This document shows, one piece after another, positions 15,258 to 24,550 of a DNA stretch of 64,000 nucleotides. The position numbers and the translations under genes are program-made. Every line of letters begins with the position of its first letter. The stretch's first letter is position 1. Source of the DNA: Shewanella canadensis. GTDB taxonomy: Bacteria; Pseudomonadota; Gammaproteobacteria; Enterobacterales; Shewanellaceae. The stretch spans positions 124,001 through 188,000 of the forward strand of contig NZ_RXNU01000006.1 of NCBI RefSeq assembly GCF_003966225.1, written 5' to 3'. Under the pieces are notes generated by a model, which made no database searches, had not been told where the DNA came from, and was given only the letters and a program-made list of their open reading frames with translations.

Positions 15258-17081
15258 ATGAAAGCTCTAAATGTAGTTGTTTTATTTATAGTCATCATGG
15301 TGTTTTCAAACACTGTGGTGGCTACCTCTGATAGCTACGATCAAAAATTAGATGAGCTAAGTGAGGTTGTGCATTCTAAGCCCGATCGTACCCTCACTTT
15401 GATAGAGGAGCTTTCATCTGCAAAAGATGAACTAACCTCTGATCAGCACTCCCGGTTGCTGGTCTTGCAGAGTGTGCAGCACCTGTATGGAGGTAAGTTC
15501 GCCGAGGCCATTACAAAATTAAAGCAGGCCGAGAGCTTAAACCCGCCTAAAACATTACGGAACTCTATCTATCTCTATCAGGCGAGTGCCTATCTAGGTC
15601 AACATGAGTATCAGCAGGCCCTGGATGTGATGTCGACTAACCTCTCAAGAATAGAGGAGATAGAAGATACCGAGATCAAAATCAGCTCCTATCTGAGATT
15701 AGTTAACCTCTATTTAGATCTGCAAGCCTACAGTGAGATGTCAAGGTATGCGGAGCTTGCACTCATGCTGAGTCATGGCAATAGTGCTAAGAACGAGTGT
15801 TACTCGCTGCTTTACTTAGCAGTTGCCGAGTTGAAAACACAAAACCTGGAGATGGCAGAAAGCCGTTTTAAAAACAGCCGCGACTTTTGCCAGCTAAACA
15901 ATTTGCCTGTCATCGTCGCCATGTCTAAAAAGGGCTTGGGTGATGTGGCAATAAAACAGGGAAACTATGCGCTTGCGGAAAAGTACCTGCTACAGGCTTT
16001 AGAGGAGTATCGTCCTTTTAAGTTTCAGATTGAAATTGACAGTACGCACTCCCTTCTCAGTGAGACCTATCTGGGTTTGTTGCAAACCGAAAAGGCGCAA
16101 GAGTATGCCGGCTTAGTGATGAAGTTGCCCGATGAGCCTATCAACCTCAGTTACAAGAAGAGAGCGACTAAGGTGCTGGCAGAACTTGCCAGTGAGCGTG
16201 GTGAGCATGCACAGGCTTATCAATACCTGAGCCAACATCAGAATATCACCAATACTCTTCTCGATGACACCAAAGCCAAAGCGAATGCTTACCAGATGGC
16301 CAAGTTTGAAAACGGTGAGAAAAGTCGTGAGATAAACCTGCTTAACCATGAGCGTGAGCTCTATACCGCACGGGAGCAGATGAGAGCGTTAAAGCGGAAT
16401 AACGACCGTATGGGGTTGTTAATTGTGGGGGGGGGCTTCGTACTCCTTGCCATGTTCGCCATTGCAATAACCGGTCAGAAACGTAAATACAAGAAGCTGG
16501 CTCAAAATGATCCTCTCACCGGCATCTTAAACCGTGGTACGGCGCAGAATATGGCGGAAAACCGTTATATTAAAGATACGTTTAAGTCACTCGAGTTCAG
16601 TGTGATCATGTTCGATGTGGACCACTTCAAACGTGTTAACGATAATTTTGGTCATGCTACCGGTGATTGGGTATTGAAGCATGTCTGTGAAACTATCTTA
16701 AAAAATTGCCGCTCAAGTGATATTTTCACCCGATTCGGCGGTGAAGAGTTTGTGCTGTTTCTACCCGGCACTGATGCTGAAACTGCGCAAAAAATTGCCG
16801 AGCAACATAGGCTTGCTATCGCAGCCATGGACACTAAGTATTCCGGCCGTGATTTTACCCTCAGCGGCAGTTTTGGCGTGACGTCAAGCTCAAGTGCTGA
16901 CTTGAGCCTGGATCCTTTACTGCACAGAGCCGATATCGCCATGAATTACTCTAAAGGGAATGGGCAGAATCGCGTTACCCTATACACCCCAGAGATTGGA
17001 CTGTCTCGTTCACCTGCTTTTATCGTGAAGCCGGATGAAAGCCCGAGTGAGTTTGTCGAAAGAACTCAGGTTGAAGGTTAG
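15258..17081 (+). CDS. TPR-repeat membrane diguanylate cyclase (GGDEF)
   Basis: Predicted c-di-GMP synthase with a periplasmic sensor. Layout: signal peptide (residues 1-23), about nine TPR-like helical pairs (30-340), a coiled linker, one membrane segment near 387-407 (LLIVGGGFVLLAMFAIAI), then a GGDEF domain (425-580) with DPLTGILNR, FDVDHFKRVND and active-site GGEEF. An RSSD motif five residues before GGEEF is a product-inhibition I-site. It starts 12 bases after the precursor stop with only a weak ribosome site, so it is probably translated from the same message. A run of nine G (16427-16435) encodes part of the membrane segment. Its link to the borosin is positional only; it may sense an extracellular ligand. 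Confidence 0.88.
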   Translation: MKALNVVVLFIVIMVFSNTVVATSDSYDQKLDELSEVVHSKPDRTLTLIEELSSAKDELTSDQHSRLLVLQSVQHLYGGKFAEAITKLKQAESLNPPKTLRNSIYLYQASAYLGQHEYQQALDVMSTNLSRIEEIEDTEIKISSYLRLVNLYLDLQAYSEMSRYAELALMLSHGNSAKNECYSLLYLAVAELKTQNLEMAESRFKNSRDFCQLNNLPVIVAMSKKGLGDVAIKQGNYALAEKYLLQALEEYRPFKFQIEIDSTHSLLSETYLGLLQTEKAQEYAGLVMKLPDEPINLSYKKRATKVLAELASERGEHAQAYQYLSQHQNITNTLLDDTKAKANAYQMAKFENGEKSREINLLNHERELYTAREQMRALKRNNDRMGLLIVGGGFVLLAMFAIAITGQKRKYKKLAQNDPLTGILNRGTAQNMAENRYIKDTFKSLEFSVIMFDVDHFKRVNDNFGHATGDWVLKHVCETILKNCRSSDIFTRFGGEEFVLFLPGTDAETAQKIAEQHRLAIAAMDTKYSGRDFTLSGSFGVTSSSSADLSLDPLLHRADIAMNYSKGNGQNRVTLYTPEIGLSRSPAFIVKPDESPSEFVERTQVEG

Positions 17082-17152
17082 GCTATTTAGCTATGAGCTA
17101 CGAGCTAGCCGGGAGCAATGATACCGAACGATGACAACTACAGGGCAAACAT

Positions 17153-17173
17153 CGCGGCTAAAGCCGCTCCTAC
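17153..17173. repeat. REP-like unit
   Basis: CGCGGCTAAAGCCGCTCCTAC, containing the dyad GCGGCTAAAGCCGC. The same 21 bases occur in inverted orientation at 31133-31153, and a variant at 31112-31131, so this is a dispersed repeat. Confidence 0.75.
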
Positions 17174-17434
17174 ATCACCAGCTAGATTCGTGAGCAGTTA
17201 GCGTGTAACCCCTTCACTCCTGTCGCTCATCAACCATTATCACTCGAAATGCCATTTTTTTCGTTTTTTTTCATTTAAACCAATATTTATTAGTATGTTG
17301 ATCGACAAACACGCACTAAATATTCCATTACCTCTAATGGCTTGCGTTTGCCGTTAACGTAAGCGTAATATTGAAACGACTGTTTGAATGGGGTTGTTTT
17401 TTACCACGGTTCAAGTGGTTGAAATTAAGGTGTT

Positions 17435-17464
17435 TTTTTAATTAACCTTAAGGTTAATTAAAAA
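17435..17464. promoter_or_regulatory. 30-bp perfect palindrome upstream of aceB
   Basis: Each half is 15 bases, centred on AACCTT/AAGGTT and flanked by TTAATT/AATTAA. The high symmetry and AT content suggest an operator, although a weak - strand terminator is possible because T runs flank it. It is 412 bases from the aceB start. Confidence 0.45.
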
Positions 17465-17875
17465 CGGCAACTAGAGTTTACTTACATCCATTTCGATGAA
17501 TTTCTTGGACACTTATCTTTACTTTTCCTTATTATATTCCGTAATTAAAAAACATGTTCAAGCTGTGGTTCATTTGTCAGACAAATTTTAAATTCGCTTT
17601 CATACTCAATAATACAAGCTTTGCATTGTTCTTAAGTTATTGTTATTTATTGGGTATCGTGATTGGTAATACCATTTTATCTCTCTCTGTTTTCTACTCT
17701 TACCTCCTCCAGCCTCTCATTCCGAACTGTTGCAAATACAACCTTTTATGAGTAGCTTTTGTTCAAATGAATTATTTAAGCATCTGCAATTTATATTTGA
17801 ACCAGGTGTTTACTGACATATTGAAGCAAGGTGCCTAATTAGCTATTTGGCCTTATATCATAGGGGGAGAGAGGG

Positions 17876-19588
17876 ATGACACACGAAGTAACCGACAACA
17901 GACAGAATGATTCAACGCTTGCATCATCGGCATTTGAACATCAGATGTTCAAAGAGAGCACTGCCACCCGCACCTCTGAGACAGAAACGGATATAAGAGA
18001 TAGGCTTACTGTTAAAGGGGCACACGTCGAGGGGCAAGAGCAGGTTTTTACCGAGGGGGCCATGAGTCTGCTCGAACTGCTGTGTAAACAGTTTGCCTCA
18101 GAAGTGCCACAGCTTCTTTCAAACCGAGTGAAAAAGCAGGCGTTAATCGATGCCGGTGAGCTGCCGAATTTTCTGCCCCAGACCCGCGCGATAAGAGATG
18201 GTGATTGGCAGATCCGTGGGATCCCACAAGATTTAACCGACAGGCGTGTCGAGATCACCGGCCCTGTCGACCGAAAGATGATCATCAATGCTTTAAATGC
18301 CAATGTGAAGGTGTTTATGGCCGATTTTGAGGATTCATTGGCGCCGAGTTGGAATAAGGTGGTTGAAGGTCAGATTAACCTTCGTGATGCGGTGCGCGGT
18401 GAAATTGAATACACCTCGCCAGAGACAGGTAAGCATTATCAACTCAATGATTCCCCTGCGGTATTGATCTGTCGCGTTCGTGGTTTGCACTTGCTCGAAA
18501 AGCATGTGGAGTTTGACGCGTCGAGTATCCCCGCATCCCTGTTCGATTTTGCCCTCTATTTTTACAATAACTATCGACAACTTTTGACAAAAGGCAGTGG
18601 CCCCTATTTTTATATTCCCAAATTAGAGAGTCATGAGGAAGCCCGCTGGTGGGCCAAGGTGTTTGCCTTCGTAGAAGATCGTTTCTGCCTGCAGCCGGGC
18701 ACGATTAAGTGTACTTGCCTGATTGAGACGCTGCCCGCAGTGTTCGAGATGGAGGAGATCCTCTATGAGCTGAGATCGAACATAGTGGCACTTAATTGTG
18801 GCCGCTGGGACTACATTTTCAGCTATATAAAAACATTAAAGAATCATCCGGATCGTATTTTGCCCGACAGGCAAGCGGTGACCATGGATAAGTCATTTTT
18901 AAGCGCTTATTCAAGGTTATTGGTTAAGACCTGCCATAAGCGCGGCGCTTTGGCCATGGGGGGAATGGCTGCATTTATTCCCGCCAAAGAGAGCGAAGTG
19001 AATCGAGAGGTGCTTGAAAAGGTACGTAGAGATAAAGAGCTCGAGGCGAGAAATGGACACGACGGCACTTGGGTGGCACATCCGGGCTTAGCCGATACCG
19101 CCATGGGGATCTTCAATGAGTACATAGGTGAAGATCACGTTAACCAATTACATATCACTCGTGATGTGGATGCGCCCATTCACGCCAGAGATCTGCTGTT
19201 GCCCTGTGAGGGAGAGCGCTCCGAAGCCGGGATGCGGGTCAATATCCGCATCGCATTGCAATATATTGAGTCTTGGATAAATGGCAATGGATGTGTGCCT
19301 ATTTATGGCCTGATGGAAGATGCGGCCACCGCCGAAATATCACGAACTTCAATTTGGCAGTGGATCAAACACGAGCAGAAACTCTCTAATGGTGCTTTGG
19401 TGACTAGCGCCCTGTTCAAAGAGATGCTGGTGGAGGAGCTGGCGAACGTGAAGCTTGAAGTGGGGGCGGAGCGGTTTACCCATGGCAGCTTTACTCAGGC
19501 GGCTGTTTTACTCGAGCAGATAACTATCTCCGATGAGCTTGTCGATTTCCTGACTCTACCTGGATATGAAATGTTAACCAGCCAATGA
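17876..19588 (+). CDS. aceB: Malate synthase A
   Basis: Condenses glyoxylate and acetyl-CoA to malate in the glyoxylate shunt, in the cytoplasm. The signature LNCGRWDYIFSYIKT is present, as are MADFEDSLAPSWNKV (substrate-binding acidic residues), CLIETLPAVFEMEEILYELR, and the C-terminal GSFTQAAVLLEQ. At 570 residues it is slightly longer than E. coli AceB (533) owing to a hydrophilic N-terminal extension of about 35 residues. It has a strong ribosome site and is followed by aceA 163 bases later on the same strand. Together they allow growth on acetate or fatty acids, fitting etfBA elsewhere in the window. Confidence 0.97.
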   Translation: MTHEVTDNRQNDSTLASSAFEHQMFKESTATRTSETETDIRDRLTVKGAHVEGQEQVFTEGAMSLLELLCKQFASEVPQLLSNRVKKQALIDAGELPNFLPQTRAIRDGDWQIRGIPQDLTDRRVEITGPVDRKMIINALNANVKVFMADFEDSLAPSWNKVVEGQINLRDAVRGEIEYTSPETGKHYQLNDSPAVLICRVRGLHLLEKHVEFDASSIPASLFDFALYFYNNYRQLLTKGSGPYFYIPKLESHEEARWWAKVFAFVEDRFCLQPGTIKCTCLIETLPAVFEMEEILYELRSNIVALNCGRWDYIFSYIKTLKNHPDRILPDRQAVTMDKSFLSAYSRLLVKTCHKRGALAMGGMAAFIPAKESEVNREVLEKVRRDKELEARNGHDGTWVAHPGLADTAMGIFNEYIGEDHVNQLHITRDVDAPIHARDLLLPCEGERSEAGMRVNIRIALQYIESWINGNGCVPIYGLMEDAATAEISRTSIWQWIKHEQKLSNGALVTSALFKEMLVEELANVKLEVGAERFTHGSFTQAAVLLEQITISDELVDFLTLPGYEMLTSQ

Positions 19589-19751
19589 GGCTGTGGTTAA
19601 TCGCTTCGGCTAAGTGCCCCTTGACTGAGGGGCTGTTCGGCTCAACACCTATTACCTAACGTATCGCCGAACTTATGGCCGATAGGCTTAAGGTAAAATT
19701 TATCGCTGATGCCAATGAGACGATATCATTGGCGAGTGAAAGGAGATGATT

Positions 19752-21077
19752 ATGAATAAGGCACCGTTACCGGTTTCACGGCAGGAACAGATCCAAGCTA
19801 TTGAGAAGGATTGGAGTGAAAATACTCGTTGGAAGGGGATTTCTCGTCCCTATACTGCCGAGGATGTGGTGGCTCTGCGAGGTTCATTGGTCCCTGAGAA
19901 TACGCTGGCGAAACGTGGCGCCGCCAGATTATGGGAACTGGTTAACGGAGGCGCTAAGAAAGGCTATGTCAATTCACTCGGAACCTTAAGCGGTGGTCAG
20001 GCGGTTCAGCAAGCAAAGGCGGGAATAGAGGCGATATATCTGTCGGGTTGGCAGGTTGCGGCCGATGCGAATTTGGCCGGAGCTATGTACCCCGATCAAT
20101 CACTCTATCCGTCAAATTCGGTACCGGCGGTTCTAAATAATATCAATAGTGCATTTCGCCGTGCGGATCAGATCCAGTGGAGCAATGGACTCAATCCGGG
20201 TGATGAAGGTTACAGAGACTATTTCTTACCCATAGTTGCCGATGCTGAAGCTGGCTTTGGTGGGGTACTAAATTCGTTCGAGTTGATGAAGAGTATGATC
20301 GATGCCGGTGCTGCCGGGGTTCACTTTGAAGACCAACTCGCATCGGTGAAAAAATGTGGCCACATGGGGGGCAAGGTGCTTGTCCCGACGAAAGAGGCGA
20401 TACAAAAACTGGTGAGTGCGAGGCTGGCTGCGGATGTGAGCGGAGTGGAAACCTTAGTCATAGCACGCACCGATGCAAACGGTGCCGATCTCTTGACCTC
20501 AGATTGCGATCCCTATGACCATGATTTTATCACGGGTGAGAAGTGCGAGGAGGGGTTCTATCGCGTTAAGGCTGGAATTGAGCAGGCCATATCCCGCGGT
20601 TTGGCTTACGCACCTTTTGCCGATCTCATCTGGTGTGAAACAGAGACGCCCTGTCTGGATGAGGCCAGAAAGTTTGCCGATGCAATTCACGAGCACTTTC
20701 CGGATCAGCTGTTGGCCTACAACTGCTCCCCCTCATTTAACTGGAAGAAAAATCTGGATGACGAGACCATCTCGCATTTTCAGAGAGAGCTGTCGCAGAT
20801 GGGGTATAAGTATCAATTTATCACCTTAGCGGGCATTCACAGCATGTGGTACAACATGTTCGACCTGGCTTATGACTGTGCTCGGGGAGAAGGTGTTAAA
20901 CACTATGTTGAAAAGGTGCAGGAGGCGGAGTTTGCGGCGGCCAGGAAAGGCTATACCTTCGTGGCACACCAGCAAGAGGTGGGCACGGGCTACTTCGACC
21001 GGGTAACGAATGTGATCCAAGGTGGCCACTCCTCGGTGACGGCATTAACCGGCTCGACCGAAGAGAAACAGTTTTAA
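19752..21077 (+). CDS. aceA: Isocitrate lyase
   Basis: Splits isocitrate to glyoxylate and succinate. The catalytic KKCGHMGGK motif lies near residue 192, with [12 protein letters not shown] (metal-binding) before it and [14 protein letters not shown] after. Length of 441 matches the E. coli-type enzyme (434). The ATG at 19752 is chosen over the one at 19746 because AAAGGAG ends at 19745. It forms an operon with aceB and ends before a hairpin terminator at 21148. Confidence 0.97.
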   Translation: MNKAPLPVSRQEQIQAIEKDWSENTRWKGISRPYTAEDVVALRGSLVPENTLAKRGAARLWELVNGGAKKGYVNSLGTLSGGQAVQQAKAGIEAIYLSGWQVAADANLAGAMYPDQSLYPSNSVPAVLNNINSAFRRADQIQWSNGLNPGDEGYRDYFLPIVADAEAGFGGVLNSFELMKSMIDAGAAGVHFEDQLASVKKCGHMGGKVLVPTKEAIQKLVSARLAADVSGVETLVIARTDANGADLLTSDCDPYDHDFITGEKCEEGFYRVKAGIEQAISRGLAYAPFADLIWCETETPCLDEARKFADAIHEHFPDQLLAYNCSPSFNWKKNLDDETISHFQRELSQMGYKYQFITLAGIHSMWYNMFDLAYDCARGEGVKHYVEKVQEAEFAAARKGYTFVAHQQEVGTGYFDRVTNVIQGGHSSVTALTGSTEEKQF

Positions 21078-21090
21078 GGTATATTTTTTT

Positions 21091-21125
21091 CAATTAGTTT
21101 CAATCAGTTTCAATCAGTTTCAATT
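21091..21125. repeat. 10-bp tandem repeat, 3.5 copies
   Basis: Unit CAATCAGTTT, with one T variant in the first copy, directly after the aceA stop. Confidence 0.85.
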
Positions 21126-21147
21126 TGCTGCCTTGCAGCCGTTGTCC

Positions 21148-21183
21148 CCCATGCCGTACCCCTACATGCGGCGTGGGTTTTTC
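21148..21183 (+). terminator. Rho-independent terminator of aceBA
   Basis: Stem CCCATGCCG / CGGCGTGGG (one G-T pair) with a 12-base loop, followed by TTTTTCC. Confidence 0.75.
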
Positions 21184-21485
21184 CTTTATATTTACTATTC
21201 CAGTTCCCATCATTGCTACGACAATGTCCGCTTGTGCTTACCGCTCCCTTGGTTCGCCTTTTGTTGCGATTATGTTTGTCTTCTGGGTTGGAGTGGTAAC
21301 TTTTTTAATGTCATAATGTAGCTTGTCAGATGATTTGTCTGGTCTGGCCGTTTATACAGTATCTATACGTTTAATGTTTAAACTAATAATAGGCGTCATA
21401 TTATTGTTTTCATTGCCTATACTTAGGGTCTGTAAGATCACACTTAGCTTGCTTGCAAGCACTACCTACTGAGTAGAGATAAAAA

Positions 21486-22967
21486 TTGAAGCTTTCCAAT
21501 AACCAATCTAATGCCAAATCGAAGGGAGTCGATTATTGGACCAAACGCATCAGCGATCAGGAGATGCCGGCATTGTGCTCTACGGTCAAGACCTTAGAGA
21601 AGCTGGCAAAAGATGATGTCTCATCCCTGAGTATATTAGGGAAGAGTGTGATGCATGATAATGCCTTAACCTCCCGAATTTTGCGGGTGGCGAACAGTGC
21701 AACCTATAGTAAAGGCGTTAGCCATGTGACTACGGTGAGTCGTGCATCTGTCGTCTTAGGTTTCGATACCATACGTAATATCTGTATCACGGCAAAGCTG
21801 CTCAGTAGTCTGCTGGAATCTGAAGGCTTGACTCCGGGGGTGTATCAGAGGCTTATCAAGTTGATGGCGAGAGCGTTTCAGGCTGCCATGTTAGCCAAGA
21901 TGATGCTGCGAGATCACGATGAGGAGCTACAAGAGGAGGTCTTTATCGCCTCGCTACTCTACCATCTGGGGGAGAGTGCATTTTGGAGCACTGGCTGCGA
22001 TGAAGCGGTGGAGCTCGATGCCTCTATGGCAGAGTGTGAGGACCCGATACAGGAGAAGGCGATGATCCGTGAGGTTTTAGGCACCTCGTTTAATACCCTG
22101 TCCTTAGGTATTGCAAGAAACTGGGGTTTAGGTGATGTGTTATTAAAGTCTCTCAGCAACCCTAACCAGAGAACGCCAGAGATCCGCAGTATCTATCTGG
22201 CCAATCAGATCAGTGAACTTTTAGCACAAGACCCCCTTCCGGCAGAGCTACTACAGCAGAGGCTTAAACAGACCGCCGACATGCTGGAAATCAAGGTCGA
22301 TGAGCTTAAAGGACGGATGATACGGTGCAGTAATGCGACAAAAAAGTTAGCCGAAGCCTATGGGGCTAAGGTATTAGTCGAGCACCTACCTAATCCTAAG
22401 CATTTAACCAAAGATCTCAATGCCAAAGTCGACGCCCCTCTCGTTCGTATGCCCGATATGAATGAACAATTGAAGAAACTCAGAGAGCTCACTAATTGCG
22501 CTATGGTGAAAGCCGATTTCAACCAGGTGATCACAACGACCCTAGAGGGCATTCTTACCGGGGTTGGTGTCGATCGTTGTGGCGTCTTGCTGCTTTCGCC
22601 CAACCGCAAGCGTTTGCAACCGCGTGTCGTACTGGGAGATGGTGCGGAGCAGATGAAAAATGAGTTTATCATCACACTCGAACAGCCTCAGTGTCTGTTT
22701 TGTGACTGCATTGATCTGAAACAGCCCATGTTTGTGGATGAGCCCAGTTCGCCCAAGTGGCGTCTGTATATGGATGATGATCTGAAAAATAAAACCTCAT
22801 CCACAGGCTTTATGATATCGCCGCTATTGGTCGAACAGAAGGTTATCGGGATCATCTATGCCGACAGAGACAGTACAGATCGCAAACTCGACCAGTCGGA
22901 ATTCGATAACTTCACTCATTTCTCTCAACTGGCCAATGTCTGTTTATCGGCAGCGATGGGGCACTAA
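21486..22967 (+). CDS. HDOD-domain signalling protein with C-terminal GAF domain
   Basis: Likely a signalling adaptor. Residues about 22-225 are an HDOD domain (IPxLP-like start MPALCSTVKTLEKL, VMHDNALTSRILRVANSA, VVLGFDTIRNICI), which is an HD fold lacking the metal-binding residues. Residues about 330-490 resemble a GAF domain (LEGILTGVGVDRCGVLLLS to VIGIIYADRDS). The start is a TTG at 21486 with a weak GTAGAG ribosome site; no better start is in frame. It is a single-gene unit downstream of the aceBA terminator. Related proteins act in motility and c-di-GMP signalling; the target here is unknown. Confidence 0.85.
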   Translation: MKLSNNQSNAKSKGVDYWTKRISDQEMPALCSTVKTLEKLAKDDVSSLSILGKSVMHDNALTSRILRVANSATYSKGVSHVTTVSRASVVLGFDTIRNICITAKLLSSLLESEGLTPGVYQRLIKLMARAFQAAMLAKMMLRDHDEELQEEVFIASLLYHLGESAFWSTGCDEAVELDASMAECEDPIQEKAMIREVLGTSFNTLSLGIARNWGLGDVLLKSLSNPNQRTPEIRSIYLANQISELLAQDPLPAELLQQRLKQTADMLEIKVDELKGRMIRCSNATKKLAEAYGAKVLVEHLPNPKHLTKDLNAKVDAPLVRMPDMNEQLKKLRELTNCAMVKADFNQVITTTLEGILTGVGVDRCGVLLLSPNRKRLQPRVVLGDGAEQMKNEFIITLEQPQCLFCDCIDLKQPMFVDEPSSPKWRLYMDDDLKNKTSSTGFMISPLLVEQKVIGIIYADRDSTDRKLDQSEFDNFTHFSQLANVCLSAAMGH

Positions 22968-23029
22968 CTAATACTAGGGCACTAACTAATCAAAGAGCCA
23001 GATCACAGGCCCAGGGATCTGGCACGCTT

Positions 23030-23563
23030 TTACTTCTTTGCAGTTTTAATTCTTCCGGTGATCTCTTTCGCTATCTCATTGGGAATGGGGAAACTGAGGT
23101 GATACTGGGCAATTTTCCAGCCGGAGTTTGTTAAGAGTAAGGTACCGGTTCCGCGGCAGAGGCCATATGAAGCGCTGTTCAGTAGTTCATCGAATACCAG
23201 CACCTTATCACCATTGAGTGTCGTAAGAGGGACTAGGGTTCTCCCCTGAACTGTATATTTCCATCCATCAGTTGGGCGAGCATATCCTTCAAATTCAGAC
23301 ATGGTCCAATGTTCTGTCGCATCGGTGCCGATAAAGATGGCATCGGGCAAGTAGAGGGAGAAGTATCTGTTCCAGTTTGCCTCAGCGGCCGATTGATGCA
23401 GGCTGTTTAACACCGCTTCGGCTTGGCTCCATTGTTTTGCTGTTTCGGCACTGACCGATGTCGCTGTGACCAAAAACATTGCTGTTGTCAGCAGTTTCAG
23501 AAGCGAAGAGCGCCATTGAATGAGGAGGGAGGTACTAGGTATTGTGTTATATGAAGCGGTCAT
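23030..23563 (-). CDS. Exported SnoaL/NTF2-like protein
   Basis: A 177-residue protein with a likely signal peptide (hydrophobic LLKLLTTAMFLVTATSVSA, cleavage near residue 40) and an NTF2-like cone fold: NSLHQSAAEANWNRYFSLYLPDAIFIGTDATEHW is the typical DUF4440/SnoaL start, and the C-terminal LLTNSGWKIAQYHLSF is the typical end. Such proteins bind small ligands; substrate unknown. AAAGGAA precedes the ATG at 23563. It lies 55 bases downstream of the MtfA-like gene on the same strand. Confidence 0.8.
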   Translation of the reverse strand: MTASYNTIPSTSLLIQWRSSLLKLLTTAMFLVTATSVSAETAKQWSQAEAVLNSLHQSAAEANWNRYFSLYLPDAIFIGTDATEHWTMSEFEGYARPTDGWKYTVQGRTLVPLTTLNGDKVLVFDELLNSASYGLCRGTGTLLLTNSGWKIAQYHLSFPIPNEIAKEITGRIKTAKK

Positions 23564-23618
23564 CGGAGTTCCTTTATCTCTTTTTATCTCTTTCTGGATT
23601 TTTTAGTTATTTTTCGGT

Positions 23619-24443
23619 TTATTGCCAGTTAATAGGATCCAGGTTGAAGAATACACTCAGCTCTTTGTAGAGACTCTGATGCTGAAGGTAAAATTCCTCA
23701 GGACGTTCGAAGAATACCTCAGTTATCACCGCAAAAAATTCGGCCGGGCTGGTTGCACCATAATAACTGAAAATTGATGGATTGTTTTGCTGAGCATCGA
23801 GTCGTAATGTTTCGTATTCCTCACTAAGCACCTCAGACCAGGTTGAATAATCACTCATTCTATTCAACAGTGGTGCACCATTGGCATCGCCTGCCTCTTG
23901 ATCGAGCTGATGAGCAAATTCATGGAGTACGACATTACTGCCATCTCCCGGGTTGGCCGCATCGGCCTGAGTGGTTTGCCATGAGAGTATCACTTTTCCC
24001 TGTCGCCATGACTCACCGGAGAGAATGCGTTGCCGTTCTGAGATGACACCGCCATCTCTCTGCTCCTGGTTATTGACGATAAATATTGAGGGGTAAACTA
24101 ATATCTGTTTCAGGTTAGGGTAGAAGTCGGTGTGACGATTTAACAACAGTAGGCAGGCTTGTGCCGCAATCGTTACGCGGATCTCATCGTCTATCTCTAT
24201 GCCATCGCAGCCGACGAACTGTTTTTCATTGATGAATACCTGAATATGCTGCTTGAGCTGTAGTTGAAGATCCGTAGGGAGTGAGCGGAAATAGGGCATT
24301 CGTCTCTTAAGGATATCCCTCCAACGCTTTGGAAATGCGCGGTTGATGATCCGCTTTCGTTGCCGCTCGACCCGCCATGAGTGTGATGCAATCCAGCTTA
24401 TTGCGGCGATACCTATGATACTGACTAACGTAATGGCTAACAT
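23619..24443 (-). CDS. mtfA: M90-family zinc peptidase, MtfA-like
   Basis: Resembles E. coli MtfA, which interacts with the glucose repressor Mlc and has aminopeptidase activity. The zinc motif HEFAH is at 174-178, with the following QLDQEAGDANGAPL and the downstream glutamate region SPAEFFAVITEVFFERP. Unlike E. coli MtfA it begins with a membrane segment (residues 2-20), so it is probably tethered to the inner membrane with the catalytic part in the cytoplasm after the basic RVERQRKR. Length of 274 matches the family. Confidence 0.88.
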   Translation of the reverse strand: MLAITLVSIIGIAAISWIASHSWRVERQRKRIINRAFPKRWRDILKRRMPYFRSLPTDLQLQLKQHIQVFINEKQFVGCDGIEIDDEIRVTIAAQACLLLLNRHTDFYPNLKQILVYPSIFIVNNQEQRDGGVISERQRILSGESWRQGKVILSWQTTQADAANPGDGSNVVLHEFAHQLDQEAGDANGAPLLNRMSDYSTWSEVLSEEYETLRLDAQQNNPSIFSYYGATSPAEFFAVITEVFFERPEEFYLQHQSLYKELSVFFNLDPINWQ

Positions 24444-24550
24444 ATCAATTAATTACTCTCTTGTGTCTTTCAGTATTCTGTTTATTTTGATCTCCTAATT
24501 GATATTGGGTTGAGTTGCGTATAATTCAATCGCTACTTGTTTTTATCTCT

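Larger units (their letters stand above)
17082..17875. other. 794-base intergenic region upstream of aceB
   Basis: Holds a REP-like unit (17153-17173), a 30-bp perfect palindrome (17435-17464), AT-rich stretches, and the aceB leader with ribosome site GGGGGAGAGAGG just before the start. A 65-codon frame at 17554 is hydrophobic but has no support. Regulatory sites of the glyoxylate operon are expected here. Confidence 0.5.
21078..21485. other. 408-base intergenic region after aceA
   Basis: Contains a short tandem repeat (21091-21125), the aceBA terminator, and the promoter region of the HDOD gene. Two open frames of about 62 codons (21125, 21133) run over the terminator and are not credible genes. 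Confidence 0.5.

Noticed and set aside
17554..17751. 65-codon hydrophobic + strand frame upstream of aceB
   Set aside because: AT-rich sequence gives Phe/Leu/Ile by chance; no ribosome site.
21125..21321. Two overlapping 62-codon frames after aceA
   Set aside because: They cross the aceBA terminator hairpin and overlap each other.
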